From NCBI GenBank assembly GCA_034435435.1, contig DAOTXN010000013.1, positions 1 through 59,692 of the forward strand: a stretch of 59,692 nt of DNA, in the 5' to 3' direction. Below are positions 8,163 to 17,074 of the stretch, piece after piece (positions within the stretch are counted from its first letter, which is position 1; each line of letters opens with the position of its first letter). The stretch is from DAOTXN01 sp034435435 (GTDB taxonomy: Bacteria > Chloroflexota > Anaerolineae > S140-20). The position numbers and the translations under genes were made by a program. Under the pieces are notes generated by a model. It ran no database searches. It saw nothing but the letters and a program-made list of their open reading frames with translations, and had not been told where the DNA came from.

Positions 8163-9623
8163 ATGAGGACGAATTATCGTGTGAATTCCGGTGTGCGCTT
8201 TCAGATGCTCTCCAACGACCAGTTGGAAGAGCTGTTCGAAGGCGTGCTACACGTGCTCGAATACACCGGCCTGGACGTGTATCACGAAGAAGCGCGTGAC
8301 ATTCTCCAAAAAGCCGGGGCGTGGGTCGAGGGGCTGCGAGTGCGCATCCCGGCATGGATGGTCAAGCGCTCGCTCGACATGGCGCCGCGCAGCTTTACCG
8401 TTTTCGCCCGCGACGGCAACCCCAAACACGACATTCACATCGGCCCGGGCCGGGCGCACTTTGGCCCCGGCCCCACCTGCCCTAACTTTATCGACGTGGA
8501 GACGCTGGAGCGCCGCCCCTACGTCAAGAGCGACGTGCCCACCGTCGCCAAAGTGGTGGACGCGCTGCCCAATATTGACTTTTGCGAGTCGCTGGGTACC
8601 GTCGGCGACGTACACCACGACCTGGGCGCGCTGTACGAGTTTGCGGGCATGTTCCCCAACACCAGCAAGCCCATCGTGGCCTGGTCCTACGACGAATACG
8701 ACTCGGCCGGCATCCACGAGATCGCCGTAGCCGAGGCGGGCGGTCAGGCCGCCTTTGAAAAACGGCCCAACTATATCCACTACTGCGAGCCGCTGTCGCC
8801 GCTGGTCAGCACCCAAGAGGCGCTAGACAAGCTGGTTTTTGCGGCCCGGCGGCGCGTGCCGCTCATCTTTACCCCCTGCCCCATCGCCGGCGGCACCGCC
8901 CCGATCACGCCCGCCGGGATCATCATCCAGGGCGTGGCCGAATCGTGGATGGGGCTAGTCATCGCGCAGACCATCCAACCGGGTCTGCCCTATATCATGG
9001 GCGGCGTGTTCTCCCCGATGGACATGAACGCGATGATCTTGGCCTACGGCGCGCCGGAGCTGTCGCTGATAATGGCCGGCGTGACCGAGCTGGCCCACTA
9101 TGCCGGGCTGCCGCTGTGGCAGACCGGCGGCTGCACCGATTCCAAAACCTTCGACGCGCAAGCGATGATCGAAGGCTCGCTGTCGGTCTTTTTCTCCGCC
9201 CTCACCGGCGGCGACCTGTGTCACGACGTAGGCTATACCGAGAGCGCCATGACCGGCTCGGTCTTTCAACTGGCGGCCATGGACGAGGCCATCGGCTACT
9301 CGCGCCGTATCACCCGTGGCATCGAGGTCAACGACGACACGCTGGCCGTGGATGTGATTCACGCCGTCGGCCCCAACGGCCATTACCTGAAGCACCCCCA
9401 CACCCGTCGCTATTACAAGAACGAATTCTGGTATCCCAACCTGCACGACCGGCGCAACTATGAAGAGTGGGCCGAGATGGGCCAGCAGACTATGAAGGAT
9501 CGCACCGTCGCCCGCGTGCACGACATCCTAGCCAGCCACCAGCCGTCGGCCATCCAATCGAAAACGGCACGAGTCATCGAAAAGGTCCTGGCCGAGGCCG
9601 AAGAGCGGGTCAGAGCGGGATAG
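8163..9623 (+). CDS. MttB-superfamily corrinoid methyltransferase (group A)
   Basis: 486 residues, ATG 8163 after GGGAGGACC. Non-pyrrolysine MttB-type methyltransferase. The conserved block GGCTDSKTFDAQAMIEG is near residue 322, followed by LCHDVGYTESAMTGS, and the family end-region GPNGHYLKHPHT is present. Flanked by two corrinoid genes, it most simply works with one of them. The Thr-for-Ser in GCTD and the loss of Gly before HD (GGDLCHD, where relatives have GGN) set it slightly apart from the other group A copies, so its substrate may differ. Confidence 0.9.
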   Translation: MRTNYRVNSGVRFQMLSNDQLEELFEGVLHVLEYTGLDVYHEEARDILQKAGAWVEGLRVRIPAWMVKRSLDMAPRSFTVFARDGNPKHDIHIGPGRAHFGPGPTCPNFIDVETLERRPYVKSDVPTVAKVVDALPNIDFCESLGTVGDVHHDLGALYEFAGMFPNTSKPIVAWSYDEYDSAGIHEIAVAEAGGQAAFEKRPNYIHYCEPLSPLVSTQEALDKLVFAARRRVPLIFTPCPIAGGTAPITPAGIIIQGVAESWMGLVIAQTIQPGLPYIMGGVFSPMDMNAMILAYGAPELSLIMAGVTELAHYAGLPLWQTGGCTDSKTFDAQAMIEGSLSVFFSALTGGDLCHDVGYTESAMTGSVFQLAAMDEAIGYSRRITRGIEVNDDTLAVDVIHAVGPNGHYLKHPHTRRYYKNEFWYPNLHDRRNYEEWAEMGQQTMKDRTVARVHDILASHQPSAIQSKTARVIEKVLAEAEERVRAG

Positions 9624-9647
9624 AGACGAGAGATAGAGATAGGGAGA
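9623..9647 (+). repeat. GAGATAGAGA repeat, short copy
   Basis: GACGAGAGATAGAGATAGGG lies in the 30-base gap between MttB and the second corrinoid gene. It is a one-armed copy of the family at 970-1027 and 12599-12655, and its end overlaps the AGGGAG ribosome site of the next gene. Confidence 0.55.
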
Positions 9648-9653
9648 AGAGCC

Positions 9654-10295
9654 ATGAGTAGAGTTTACGAACGCATTTCCACAGCGGTCCTGGAAGGGGA
9701 CGCCGAAAAATCCGCCAATCTGTGTCAAAAGGCGCTAGAGAGCGGCGAAGCAGCCAAAGACGTGCTGGACAATGGGCTGGTGGTCGGCATGACCGAAGTC
9801 GGCGTGCGCTTCAAGCGCGGCGACATGTTTGTGCCCGAAGTGTTAATGTCGGCCGAGGCCATGCAATCCGGGCTAAACGTGCTGCGCCCACATTTGATCG
9901 CCAGCGGCGTCAAGCTCGTGGGCAAGATTTTGATGGGCACGGTCAAAGGCGACCTGCACGACATCGGCAAGAACTTGGTCAGTATGATGTGCGAGGGAGC
10001 CGGCTTTGACATCATTGACATCGGCTTTAACGCCGACCCCGAAAAATTCATCGCGGCCATCAAGCAACACCAGCCCGACATCGTAGGCATGTCGGCCATG
10101 CTCACCACGACCATGCGCGCCATGGGCCACACCATCAAGGCTATCGAAGAGGCCGGGCTGCGCGACCGGGTCAAAATCATGGTGGGCGGCGCGCCGGTAG
10201 ACGCCGAGTTCGCCAAGCGCATCGGCGCCGACGGTTACGGCTCGAATGCGCCCTCGGGGGCCGACCTGGCCAAGAAATTCGTCGGGGCGATGTAA
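9654..10295 (+). CDS. Methylamine-type corrinoid protein, second copy
   Basis: 213 residues, ATG 9654 after AGGGAGAAG. Same architecture as the protein at 7466: helical cap, then B12 domain with DLHDIG (His 102), MSAMLTTTM and GGAPVDAEF. The two proteins align without gaps over most of their length and share blocks such as GTVKGDLHDIGKNLV, so a tandem duplication of the MttB-corrinoid unit is likely. It is followed 15 bases later by a DUF1638 gene, with no terminator between. Confidence 0.93.
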   Translation: MSRVYERISTAVLEGDAEKSANLCQKALESGEAAKDVLDNGLVVGMTEVGVRFKRGDMFVPEVLMSAEAMQSGLNVLRPHLIASGVKLVGKILMGTVKGDLHDIGKNLVSMMCEGAGFDIIDIGFNADPEKFIAAIKQHQPDIVGMSAMLTTTMRAMGHTIKAIEEAGLRDRVKIMVGGAPVDAEFAKRIGADGYGSNAPSGADLAKKFVGAM

Positions 10296-10310
10296 GAGGA
10301 TGAAGGACGG

Positions 10311-11033
10311 ATGACGAAAGACGAAAGACGCTTGCCAGTGGTGATCGTGGCCTGCAAGGTGTTGCAGGACGTGTTGGAGCGGTTGTTGCCGGCCGAGCTG
10401 GCTCAGAGCATTCGTTTTATGGACTATGGTCTGCACCGCGTGCCGGCCAAAATGACCGGATCGCTGCAAGAGGTCATCGAGGGCATCGAACAACCGAGCC
10501 TGGTCGTGTTGGGGTATGGACTGTGCGGCAACGGGTTGCGCGGCATCCAGGCCGGACCGCACACGCTGCTCGCGCCGCGCACGGATGACTGCATCGCGCT
10601 GCTGCTGGGCTCGTACCAGGCCTACATGCGCGAATTCCAGGCCGTGCCGGGCACGTATTATCTCACCAAGGGCTGGCTCGAATCGGGCAGCAACCCGCTG
10701 CAAGAGTATGAGGAATACAGGCCCAAGTACGGCGACAAAGAGGCCATGTGGATCATGGACCAGCAATACCAGCACTATGAACGGTTGGTGTTGGTCGCCC
10801 GCAGCCAGGAAGACCTGGACACCTATCGCCCTCAGGCCCAAGAGGTGGCCCGCTTTTGCGAGCGATGGGGCATGCGCTACGAGGAAATCCTCGGCTCCGA
10901 CCGCTACGTGGAGCGATTGATCGAGGCAGCCGCGGCGTTGGGTAACGGTTCTCAAGCCCTGGATGGGCTGAAAAGCGACTTTGTAATCATCCCGCCCGGC
11001 GGCGAAATTCGTCAGGAAATGTTCATGAGGTAA
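10311..11033 (+). CDS. DUF1638 domain protein
   Basis: 240 residues, ATG 10311. The first codons overlap a GACGAAAGACG direct repeat, so the exact start is a little uncertain. DUF1638 proteins are soluble and of unknown function; recognised by VVLGYGLCGNGLRGI, APRTDDCIALLLGSY and TYYLTKGWLESG. The paired Cys in GLCGNG and RTDDC could bind a metal (inference). DUF1638 genes occur with corrinoid methyltransferases; a second copy ends the 47436-53272 operon next to MeTr. Repeated linkage to both clusters points to a role in methyl transfer or corrinoid handling. Confidence 0.85.
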   Translation: MTKDERRLPVVIVACKVLQDVLERLLPAELAQSIRFMDYGLHRVPAKMTGSLQEVIEGIEQPSLVVLGYGLCGNGLRGIQAGPHTLLAPRTDDCIALLLGSYQAYMREFQAVPGTYYLTKGWLESGSNPLQEYEEYRPKYGDKEAMWIMDQQYQHYERLVLVARSQEDLDTYRPQAQEVARFCERWGMRYEEILGSDRYVERLIEAAAALGNGSQALDGLKSDFVIIPPGGEIRQEMFMR

Positions 11034-11094
11034 ATTGGTCAATTGGGAATTGGTACATTGGGACCAATCTACCAACCTACAAGGAGAACGAAAC

Positions 11095-12597
11095 ATGCAG
11101 GTACGAAAAACCAACTACCTGGTCAACGCGACGCCTACCTTTGAAGTGTTGAGCGAAGAAGAGATCGAAGCCATTTATTACTCGGCGCTCACGGTGCTGT
11201 ATGAGACGGGCGTGCGCGTGTACGAATTTGAAGGCGTGGACCTGGCCCATGCGGGCGGAGCCATCGTCGAGGGCAGGACCGATGACAGCGCCCTGGTCAA
11301 AATGCCGCCCTGGATGGTGGACAAGGCGCTCTCCACGCTGCCGCGCAAGGTCGTGGTGACCGGCCCCGACCGCAAGCACAAGATGGAGCTGTACAAGAAC
11401 CAGATTTACTTTGGCGCGGGTTCTGACACCCCCTTTACCATTGACCCCTACACCGGTCAGCGCCGTCGCGCCACCTACAAGGACGTGCTCAACTTTGCCA
11501 GGCTGGCCCAGGCCCTACCCAACATTGACTTTCACATGTCGCTGGGCATCGTGCAGGACGTGTCGGTGGGTACCTATGACCGCTGGCAATACCTGGCTAT
11601 GCTTGAAGGGACCACCAAGCCCATCAACATCACCGCCGTGGACCTGGATGGGCTGAAAGACCAGTACGAGATGGGCCTCATCCGCGTGGGCGGTAAGGAC
11701 GAGTGGAAGAAAGGCCCGGCGTTTTCTCTGTACATCGAGCCGGTCTCGCCGTTGAGCCACTCGGAAGAGGTGATCCAAAAGCTGCTGTTTGCCTCGGACC
11801 ACGATATTCCGTTCGTGTACACCCCCTGCCCGCTGGCCGGGGCCACCGCCCCTTGCACGCTGGCCGGGACGGCCGTGCAAGCCCTCACCGAGAGCCTGTT
11901 CGGCATCGTGCTCAGCCAGTTGCGCAAGCCCGGCGCGTCGCTGATCATCGGCGGCCTGATGTCCAACATGGACATGCGCACCACAGTCTACTGCTACGGC
12001 TCGCCCGAGATGGCCCTGCTCAGCGCGGCCTACACCCAGATCACCAAGTGGCTGGGCGTGCCCGAGTACGAGACGGCCGGCTGCTCCGACGCCAAGCTGT
12101 TTGACGAACAGGCCGCCATGGAAGCCGCTATCAACATCGCCACCTCGGCCCTGGTCGGCGGCAACATGATCCACGACGTGGGCTATCTGGAGCAAGGTCT
12201 GACCAGCTCGCCCGACATGATGGTGGCCTCGGACGAGATCATTGACATGGTCAAGCGCATCCTGCGCGGCATTCCGGTGGACGATGAGACCAAAGCGTTG
12301 GATGTGATGGACCAGGTCGGCCCCGGCGGGCATTATCTCAGCCACGACCACACCTACACCCGCTTCAAGCACGAGATCTGGCGGCCCAAACTGATTGACC
12401 GCCAGAACTGGGAAAACTGGGCCAAGGCCGGGAGCAAGACCTACCAGCAGCGCGTGCGCGAGCGGGTGATCGAGATTCTCGAAGCCCCCGCCGAGCCGCT
12501 GATGGACGAAGCCATGGTCAAAGAACTGCGCCGCATCTGCGAGCTGGCCGACGCCCGCCACAAGGACGAAGAGCTAGACATGCAGTTGTTTGTATAA
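11095..12597 (+). CDS. MttB-superfamily corrinoid methyltransferase (group A)
   Basis: 500 residues from ATG 11095 (MQVRKTNYLVN), with AAGGAG ten bases upstream; the frame extends to 11035 but that part is a TTGGGAATTGG-type repeat. Non-pyrrolysine MttB-type enzyme. Motifs: GAGSDTPFTIDPYTGQRR, AGCSDAKLFDEQAAMEA and GGNMIHDVGYLEQG, and near the end QVGPGGHYLSHDHT. It closely resembles the copy at 15502, which also has TGSDTPFVIDAYTGERR. It lies between DUF1638 and a HyuA-like gene. Confidence 0.9.
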   Translation: MQVRKTNYLVNATPTFEVLSEEEIEAIYYSALTVLYETGVRVYEFEGVDLAHAGGAIVEGRTDDSALVKMPPWMVDKALSTLPRKVVVTGPDRKHKMELYKNQIYFGAGSDTPFTIDPYTGQRRRATYKDVLNFARLAQALPNIDFHMSLGIVQDVSVGTYDRWQYLAMLEGTTKPINITAVDLDGLKDQYEMGLIRVGGKDEWKKGPAFSLYIEPVSPLSHSEEVIQKLLFASDHDIPFVYTPCPLAGATAPCTLAGTAVQALTESLFGIVLSQLRKPGASLIIGGLMSNMDMRTTVYCYGSPEMALLSAAYTQITKWLGVPEYETAGCSDAKLFDEQAAMEAAINIATSALVGGNMIHDVGYLEQGLTSSPDMMVASDEIIDMVKRILRGIPVDDETKALDVMDQVGPGGHYLSHDHTYTRFKHEIWRPKLIDRQNWENWAKAGSKTYQQRVRERVIEILEAPAEPLMDEAMVKELRRICELADARHKDEELDMQLFV

Positions 12598-12598
12598 A

Positions 12599-12655
12599 GA
12601 CGATAGAGATAGAGACGAGAGATAGTGCAACCTCTATCTCCAATCTCTATCTCTA
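12599..12655 (+). repeat. GATAGAGATAGAG palindrome, full copy
   Basis: GACGATAGAGATAGAGACG on the left and CTATCTCCAATCTCTATCTC on the right form a long imperfect hairpin directly after the MttB stop codon. Same family as 970-1027. Confidence 0.65.
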
Positions 12656-12673
12656 CCCGTCTGACGAGGTGTT

Positions 12674-14701
12674 GTGTTGAGTACAGACAACGGCGCGCCC
12701 CGTAGCCTGGTCTTGGGCATTGACACCGGCGGCACCTACACCGACGGCGTGCTACTGGAATACTACTCGCGGAAGGTGTTGGCGACCCACAAGAGCCTGA
12801 CCACCAAGCGCGACTTTAGCATCGGCATCGAGCGGGTCATCGAAGGTATCCACATCGAGGACCCGGCGGCCATCAAGATGGTCTCCATCTCGACCACGCT
12901 GGCGACCAACGCCATTGCCGAGGGCAAGGGCAAGCGGGTGGCCCTGTTTCTCATCGGCTACGACCCCGAACTCATTGCGTCCTTCAAGATGGGGGAGCGT
13001 TTTGCCACGCCCAACTATTTTTTTTTCAAGGGCGGGCACGACCTGTACGGGCGAGAGAAAGAGCCGCTGGACCTCCCCTCTATTTTGGCCCAGGTCAACC
13101 AGGTTAAAAACCACGTGGACGCCATTGCAGTGTCCAGCTATTTCAGCCCGCTCAATCCCGAACACGAAAACCGGGCCTACAAAGCGATTTCCAGCGTATG
13201 CGACCTGCCCATCGTGCTGGGCCACCAGCTTTCGACCCGGCTCGGTTCGGTGGAGCGGGCCACCACGGCCGCGCTGAATGCCTCGCTGTTGGCCGTGCTG
13301 CAAGATTTTGTCATTGCCGTGCGCCGGGCCATGGAGCGGCGGGACATCCACGCGCCGCTCATGGTCGTGCGCGGCGACGGCACGCTCATGAGCGACGAAT
13401 TCGCCGCCCGCACGCCGGTGGAGACGATTCACTCCGGCCCGGCGGCCAGCGCCATCGGCGGGCGCTTCCTTTCTGGGCTGAATGAAGCCCTCGTCGTAGA
13501 CGTGGGCGGCACGACCACCGACCTGGCGCTCATCGTGGACGGGCAAGTAACCGTCAGCGCCGAGGGGGCTACCGTCAGCGGCTACAAAACGGCCGTGCAG
13601 GCGGCCAACCTGCTCTCTATCGGGCTGGGCGGCGACAGCCACATTCACTTGAGCCGCGAAAAACACGTCACCATCGGCCCGGAGCGCGTCGCGCCGCTGG
13701 CCTATCTGGCCCACCAACACCCGTCCGTGGCCCAACGGCTCAGGGCGTTGGCGCGCCGCCAGTGGACGCAAGCCACACCCGACTGGCTGGAATATTGGTA
13801 TCTGTTGCGCGAGCCGCCCCCCCCGCATGCGGGGGGGAAAGAGGGGGGGAGCCAGGAACACAAACTGCTCGAATTTTTAGCCGACGGCCCCAAACCCGTG
13901 CCGGAAATCGTCCAACATCTGGGCGTGCTGCACGTCGGGCAGATTGGGGCCAGGGAATTGTTGCGGCAAGAGATTATCGGCAAGGCCGGGCTGACGCCCA
14001 CCGACCTGTTGCACGTCGAGGGCCGTTACGCCCCGTGGGACGGCGAGGCGGCGGCGCTGGCGCTGCGCGTGTTTGCCCAACACCTGTTCCAGGAGCCGGA
14101 CGCGCTGCGTGAGCAAGTGTGGCGGCAAATCAACGAGCTGATTGTGCACGCCATCGTCACCTTTCTCACCGGCAAGCAGTTGCCCAACCCGGACGGTCGA
14201 GAGCATTCTCAAGCGGACGACGTCGGGCGCTGGTTCTTTTACAACAGCCTCTACAGCACGCATCCGCAACTGGAAACCCGCTTTCGCCTGCGTTATCCCA
14301 TCATCGGCATCGGCGCGCCGGCGGGCTTTTTCCTGCGAGACGTGGCCCAGGCGCTGCACACCGAGCTGCTTCTGCCAGAACACCACCCCGTCGCCAACGC
14401 GCTGGGCGCAATTGCCGGGACGGTGATGGTCGTGGAGGAGATTCTGGTTTATCCGCGCCTGTCCAGCTCGGGGCTGGAGATGTTGGGCTATTACGTGCAA
14501 ACCAGCGACGAGCGCGTCGAGTTCCAAGAGGCCGACGACGCCCTGACTCATGCCCGCGCCTTGAGCCAGGAGCGGGCCTTGGGGGCGGCGCTGCGCTCCG
14601 GGGCCGACAATCCCCAGGTGGTCGTGGAGCAGCTCACCGACGGGCTGGACACCTATCGGGTACGGGCAAAGGCGATGGGCAATCCCCGGCTGGCGGGTTG
14701 A
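12674..14701 (+). CDS. HyuA-like hydantoinase/oxoprolinase family ASKHA protein
   Basis: 675 residues, GTG 12674 (TTG at 12677 is equally possible given GAGG at 12666). N-terminal hydantoinase/oxoprolinase domain with the phosphate loop GIDTGGTYTDG, then LSTTLATNAIAEG, and a second ASKHA loop VDVGGTTTDLAL. A segment around residues 390-440 (LLEFLADGPKPVPEIVQ) looks like a winged-helix insertion, followed by AGLTPTDLLHVEGRY. True hydantoinases and oxoprolinases need a B subunit; no hyuB gene is present. With a paralogue at 21824 it is embedded among MttB genes, so an ATP-driven role in that system is more likely than hydantoin hydrolysis (inference). A palindrome sits inside its coding sequence at 13818-13837. 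Confidence 0.85.
   Translation: MLSTDNGAPRSLVLGIDTGGTYTDGVLLEYYSRKVLATHKSLTTKRDFSIGIERVIEGIHIEDPAAIKMVSISTTLATNAIAEGKGKRVALFLIGYDPELIASFKMGERFATPNYFFFKGGHDLYGREKEPLDLPSILAQVNQVKNHVDAIAVSSYFSPLNPEHENRAYKAISSVCDLPIVLGHQLSTRLGSVERATTAALNASLLAVLQDFVIAVRRAMERRDIHAPLMVVRGDGTLMSDEFAARTPVETIHSGPAASAIGGRFLSGLNEALVVDVGGTTTDLALIVDGQVTVSAEGATVSGYKTAVQAANLLSIGLGGDSHIHLSREKHVTIGPERVAPLAYLAHQHPSVAQRLRALARRQWTQATPDWLEYWYLLREPPPPHAGGKEGGSQEHKLLEFLADGPKPVPEIVQHLGVLHVGQIGARELLRQEIIGKAGLTPTDLLHVEGRYAPWDGEAAALALRVFAQHLFQEPDALREQVWRQINELIVHAIVTFLTGKQLPNPDGREHSQADDVGRWFFYNSLYSTHPQLETRFRLRYPIIGIGAPAGFFLRDVAQALHTELLLPEHHPVANALGAIAGTVMVVEEILVYPRLSSSGLEMLGYYVQTSDERVEFQEADDALTHARALSQERALGAALRSGADNPQVVVEQLTDGLDTYRVRAKAMGNPRLAG
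13818..13837 (+). repeat. Perfect C/G palindrome inside the HyuA-like gene
   Basis: Twenty bases, seven C, GCATGC, seven G, self-complementary over its whole length and followed by a G-rich run (AAAGAGGGGGGGAG). It is in frame and encodes PPPPHAGGKEGG, which the paralogue at 21824 lacks at the same place. Confidence 0.7.
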
Positions 14702-14727
14702 AACGTGAAACGTGAGGAGTGAAAAGA
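14701..14727 (+). repeat. ACGTGAAACGTGA direct repeat
   Basis: AAACGTGAAACGTGAGGAGTG spans the gap between the HyuA-like and GntR genes and supplies the GAGGAG ribosome site. The same unit recurs at 28328-28349 (reverse) and 50713-50740. Confidence 0.6.
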
Positions 14728-14728
14728 G

Positions 14729-15379
14729 ATGGAACTGGTGCGAGTGGATACGCAACGCGCTTATGAGTTGATCTGGGACAAAATCACCACCCTGGAACTC
14801 GAGCCGGGCGCGCCGATCAACGAACAATCCCTGGCGGATGAACTGGGAATGGGCGTCGTGCCGGTGCGCGAGGCGCTGCGGCTGCTGGCTCACGAGAATC
14901 TGGTCGTCATCACGCCCCGCCACGGCCTGTACGTGGCCGACGTGGCCGCGCCCGACCTGGAGCAACTGAGCGAGCTGCGCCTAGCGCTGGAGGCGCTCAG
15001 CGCCCGGCTGGCCGCCCAGCGCGCCGCCGAGGACGACATCATCGTGCTGGAGGCGCTGCGGCTTGAGCAGGCCACGGTCCCGCCGCAGGACAGCCATCGC
15101 CTGTTCGAGGTAGACCACAAATTTCACCAGGCCATCGCCAAAGCTGCGGGAAACAAGTACCTGGCCCAGACGTTGGAGCGATTATTCGGCCTGTCACGGC
15201 GGCTGTGGTATCTGGTCTTGCCGCAACTGGGCTATTTGCCCACGGCGGTCGAAAAACACCTGGACCTGGTTGAGGCCATCAAAACCCGCGACGCCGGGCG
15301 GGCCGAGCAGATTATGCGCGAGCACGTGGGCGAGTTTTACGCCCAGGTGCGCGAGATATTGAGCGAGAAAATCCCGTAA
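14729..15379 (+). CDS. GntR-family transcriptional regulator (FCD/FadR type)
   Basis: 216 residues, ATG 14729. N-terminal winged helix (about 1-75: AYELIWDKITTLELEPG, then ADELGMGVVPVREALRLL) and an all-helical FCD ligand-binding domain (about 80-205) with the metal-binding-type pattern RLALEALSARLAA and FEVDHKFHQAIAKAAGN. FCD regulators bind carboxylates or amino-acid-like effectors. It is the only recognised DNA-binding regulator in the methyltransferase array, encoded in the same direction, so it likely controls nearby genes in response to the substrate or a product (inference). Confidence 0.9.
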   Translation: MELVRVDTQRAYELIWDKITTLELEPGAPINEQSLADELGMGVVPVREALRLLAHENLVVITPRHGLYVADVAAPDLEQLSELRLALEALSARLAAQRAAEDDIIVLEALRLEQATVPPQDSHRLFEVDHKFHQAIAKAAGNKYLAQTLERLFGLSRRLWYLVLPQLGYLPTAVEKHLDLVEAIKTRDAGRAEQIMREHVGEFYAQVREILSEKIP

Positions 15380-15394
15380 ATTCGGAAAGAAGGC

Positions 15395-15470
15395 TTGGAC
15401 AGGATTTACAAGATAAAAATAGCTTTTTTGAACAGACAATCCTGTTAATCTTAAATCCTGTCAACACTTT
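15395..15470 (+). repeat. ACAGGATTTACA...AATCCTGT palindrome
   Basis: Left arm TTGGACAGGATTTACAAGAT; right arm AATCCTGTTAATCTTAAATC then CTGTCAA. Imperfect inverted repeat around an A/T-rich centre with a T-run (AGCTTTTTT) in the middle. A second, tighter copy is at 37189-37264. Confidence 0.75.
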
Positions 15471-15501
15471 TTCCGATAATGTCTATTTCAAGGAGGCAGT
15501 C

Positions 15502-16941
15502 ATGATCAACAGCAACTATGTTACCCAGGCGACCCCTGGCATGCAGGTGCTCAGCGCCGATCAAAAGACGCAGGTGCATCAGGCCACGCTGGAGCTTTTG
15601 CGCCGGACGGGGGTGCAGGTGCGTGTGGCGCAGGTGCGCGAGCTTTTGGCCAAGGCCGGTTGTTGGATGGACGGCGAGCGGGTGCGCATTCCATCCCATC
15701 TGATCGAATGGGCCATCCGCACCGCGCCCCACCGGGTGGTGTTGTGCGACCGGAATGGCAACCCGGCCATGCACCTGGAAGGTCGCAAGGGCTACTATGG
15801 CACCGGCTCTGACACGCCGTTTGTGATAGATGCGTACACCGGCGAGCGCCGCCAGGCGGTGTTGGCCGACGTGGCCAACGTCGCGCGCCTGGTAGACGCT
15901 TTGCCTCATATTGACTTTCTCATGTGCATGGGCATCGCGTCCGACGTCACCGAGTCCATCTCGGACCTGTACCACTTTCGAGAGATGGTCAGTCATACCG
16001 CCAAGCCGATTGTGTACACAGCCTGGAACCGCCGCAACCTGGAAAGCATCATCGAGATGGCCGAAGCGGTGGCTGGCGGGGCCGAGGCGCTGCGGCGCAG
16101 CCCGTTCTGCGCGCTGTACAGCGAACCCATCTCGCCGCTGACGCACGCCGAAGACAGTTGCGAAAAGCTATTGTACATCGCCGGCAAGGGGCTGCCGGTG
16201 GTCTATACGCCAGGCATGATGATCGGCGGTTCGGCCCCCGTGACGGTGGCCGGGGCGCTGGTGCAGGCCAACGCCGAGCAGCTCAGCGGCCTGCTCATCT
16301 GCCAGTTGATCCGCGAAGGCGCGCCCATGATCGGCGCGGGCGGCATTTTGTACATGGACATGGCGCGGGGACTGATCTCGTATGCCGCGCCGGAATTCAT
16401 GCTGGCCATGGCGGCCTTGAGCGAGATGTGTCATTTCTACGGCCTGCCCATTTTCAGCTTTTCCGGCTGCTCCGACAGCAAGCTGTTCGACCAGCAGGCC
16501 GCCGCCGAAGGCTCGCTGTGGATGCTGATCACCGCGTTGAGCGGCGGCAACCTGATCCACGACGTGGGCTATATCGAGGGCGGTTTGACCACCTCTTACG
16601 AGATGCTGGTCGCTATGGACGAGGTCGCCGGGCTGGTCAAGCGTTTCATGCGCGGGGTCGAGATCAACGAGGAAACGCTGGCGCTGGAGGTGATCGACCG
16701 CGTCGGTCCTGGCGGGCATTTCGTGGCCGAGGAGCACACCTTCCGCCACTTTCGCCAGAATTGGGCGCCCAAGCTGTTCGACCGGGCCACCCGCGGCGAA
16801 TGGGAGGCCGGCGGCGAACTCACGATGGGCGAGCGGGCCACGGCCCGCGTGCGCGCCATTTTCGAGCAGCACACCCCGTCGCCGCTAGAGCCGGCGGCGC
16901 GCGCCAAAATGGACGCGGTCATCCGGCGGGCCGAAGCATAG
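15502..16941 (+). CDS. MttB-superfamily corrinoid methyltransferase (group A)
   Basis: 479 residues, ATG 15502 after AAGGAGGCAGTC, one of the strongest ribosome sites here. Non-pyrrolysine MttB-type enzyme with SGCSDSKLFDQQAAAEGSL near residue 322 and GGNLIHDVGYIEGG. It is most similar in motif to the 11095 copy. First methyltransferase after the GntR gene, so it may head a separate transcript. Its 3' end abuts a truncated HNH gene on the other strand. Confidence 0.9.
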   Translation: MINSNYVTQATPGMQVLSADQKTQVHQATLELLRRTGVQVRVAQVRELLAKAGCWMDGERVRIPSHLIEWAIRTAPHRVVLCDRNGNPAMHLEGRKGYYGTGSDTPFVIDAYTGERRQAVLADVANVARLVDALPHIDFLMCMGIASDVTESISDLYHFREMVSHTAKPIVYTAWNRRNLESIIEMAEAVAGGAEALRRSPFCALYSEPISPLTHAEDSCEKLLYIAGKGLPVVYTPGMMIGGSAPVTVAGALVQANAEQLSGLLICQLIREGAPMIGAGGILYMDMARGLISYAAPEFMLAMAALSEMCHFYGLPIFSFSGCSDSKLFDQQAAAEGSLWMLITALSGGNLIHDVGYIEGGLTTSYEMLVAMDEVAGLVKRFMRGVEINEETLALEVIDRVGPGGHFVAEEHTFRHFRQNWAPKLFDRATRGEWEAGGELTMGERATARVRAIFEQHTPSPLEPAARAKMDAVIRRAEA

Positions 16942-16969
16942 GTGTGTTGGGGAGCGGGAAAAAGGACAG

Positions 16970-17071
16970 CATCGGTTGGCCGGTGTTCGCTTCAGTTGTG
17001 CGGCAATAAGCACAGTGGCGGTTATCGGCCTCGAGTAAACGGTCGCGCAAGTCGGGGGGCAGATAGCTCAT
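16970..17071 (-). pseudogene. Truncated HNH endonuclease, N-terminal relic
   Basis: On the minus strand an ATG at 17071 begins MSYLPPDLRDRLLEADNRHC then AYCRTTEANTGQPM. This is the start of a common small HNH endonuclease that normally continues with a DHI-P-A-GG block. Here the similarity stops near 16970 and the frame runs out at 16919 inside the MttB gene, with no HNH catalytic residues. It follows the RHH-like gene by three bases, an arrangement typical of intact two-gene units. The downstream part was probably lost when the MttB gene was placed next to it. Confidence 0.65.
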
Positions 17072-17074
17072 CGG

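Noticed and set aside
9873..11114. Minus-strand frame of 413 codons over corrinoid and DUF1638 genes
   Set aside because: Spans two plus-strand genes and their gap, no recognisable motif.
12752..13861. Minus-strand frame of 369 codons within the HyuA-like gene
   Set aside because: Codon-shadow composition (His, Arg, Gly, Gln rich); the plus-strand ASKHA motifs are unmistakable.
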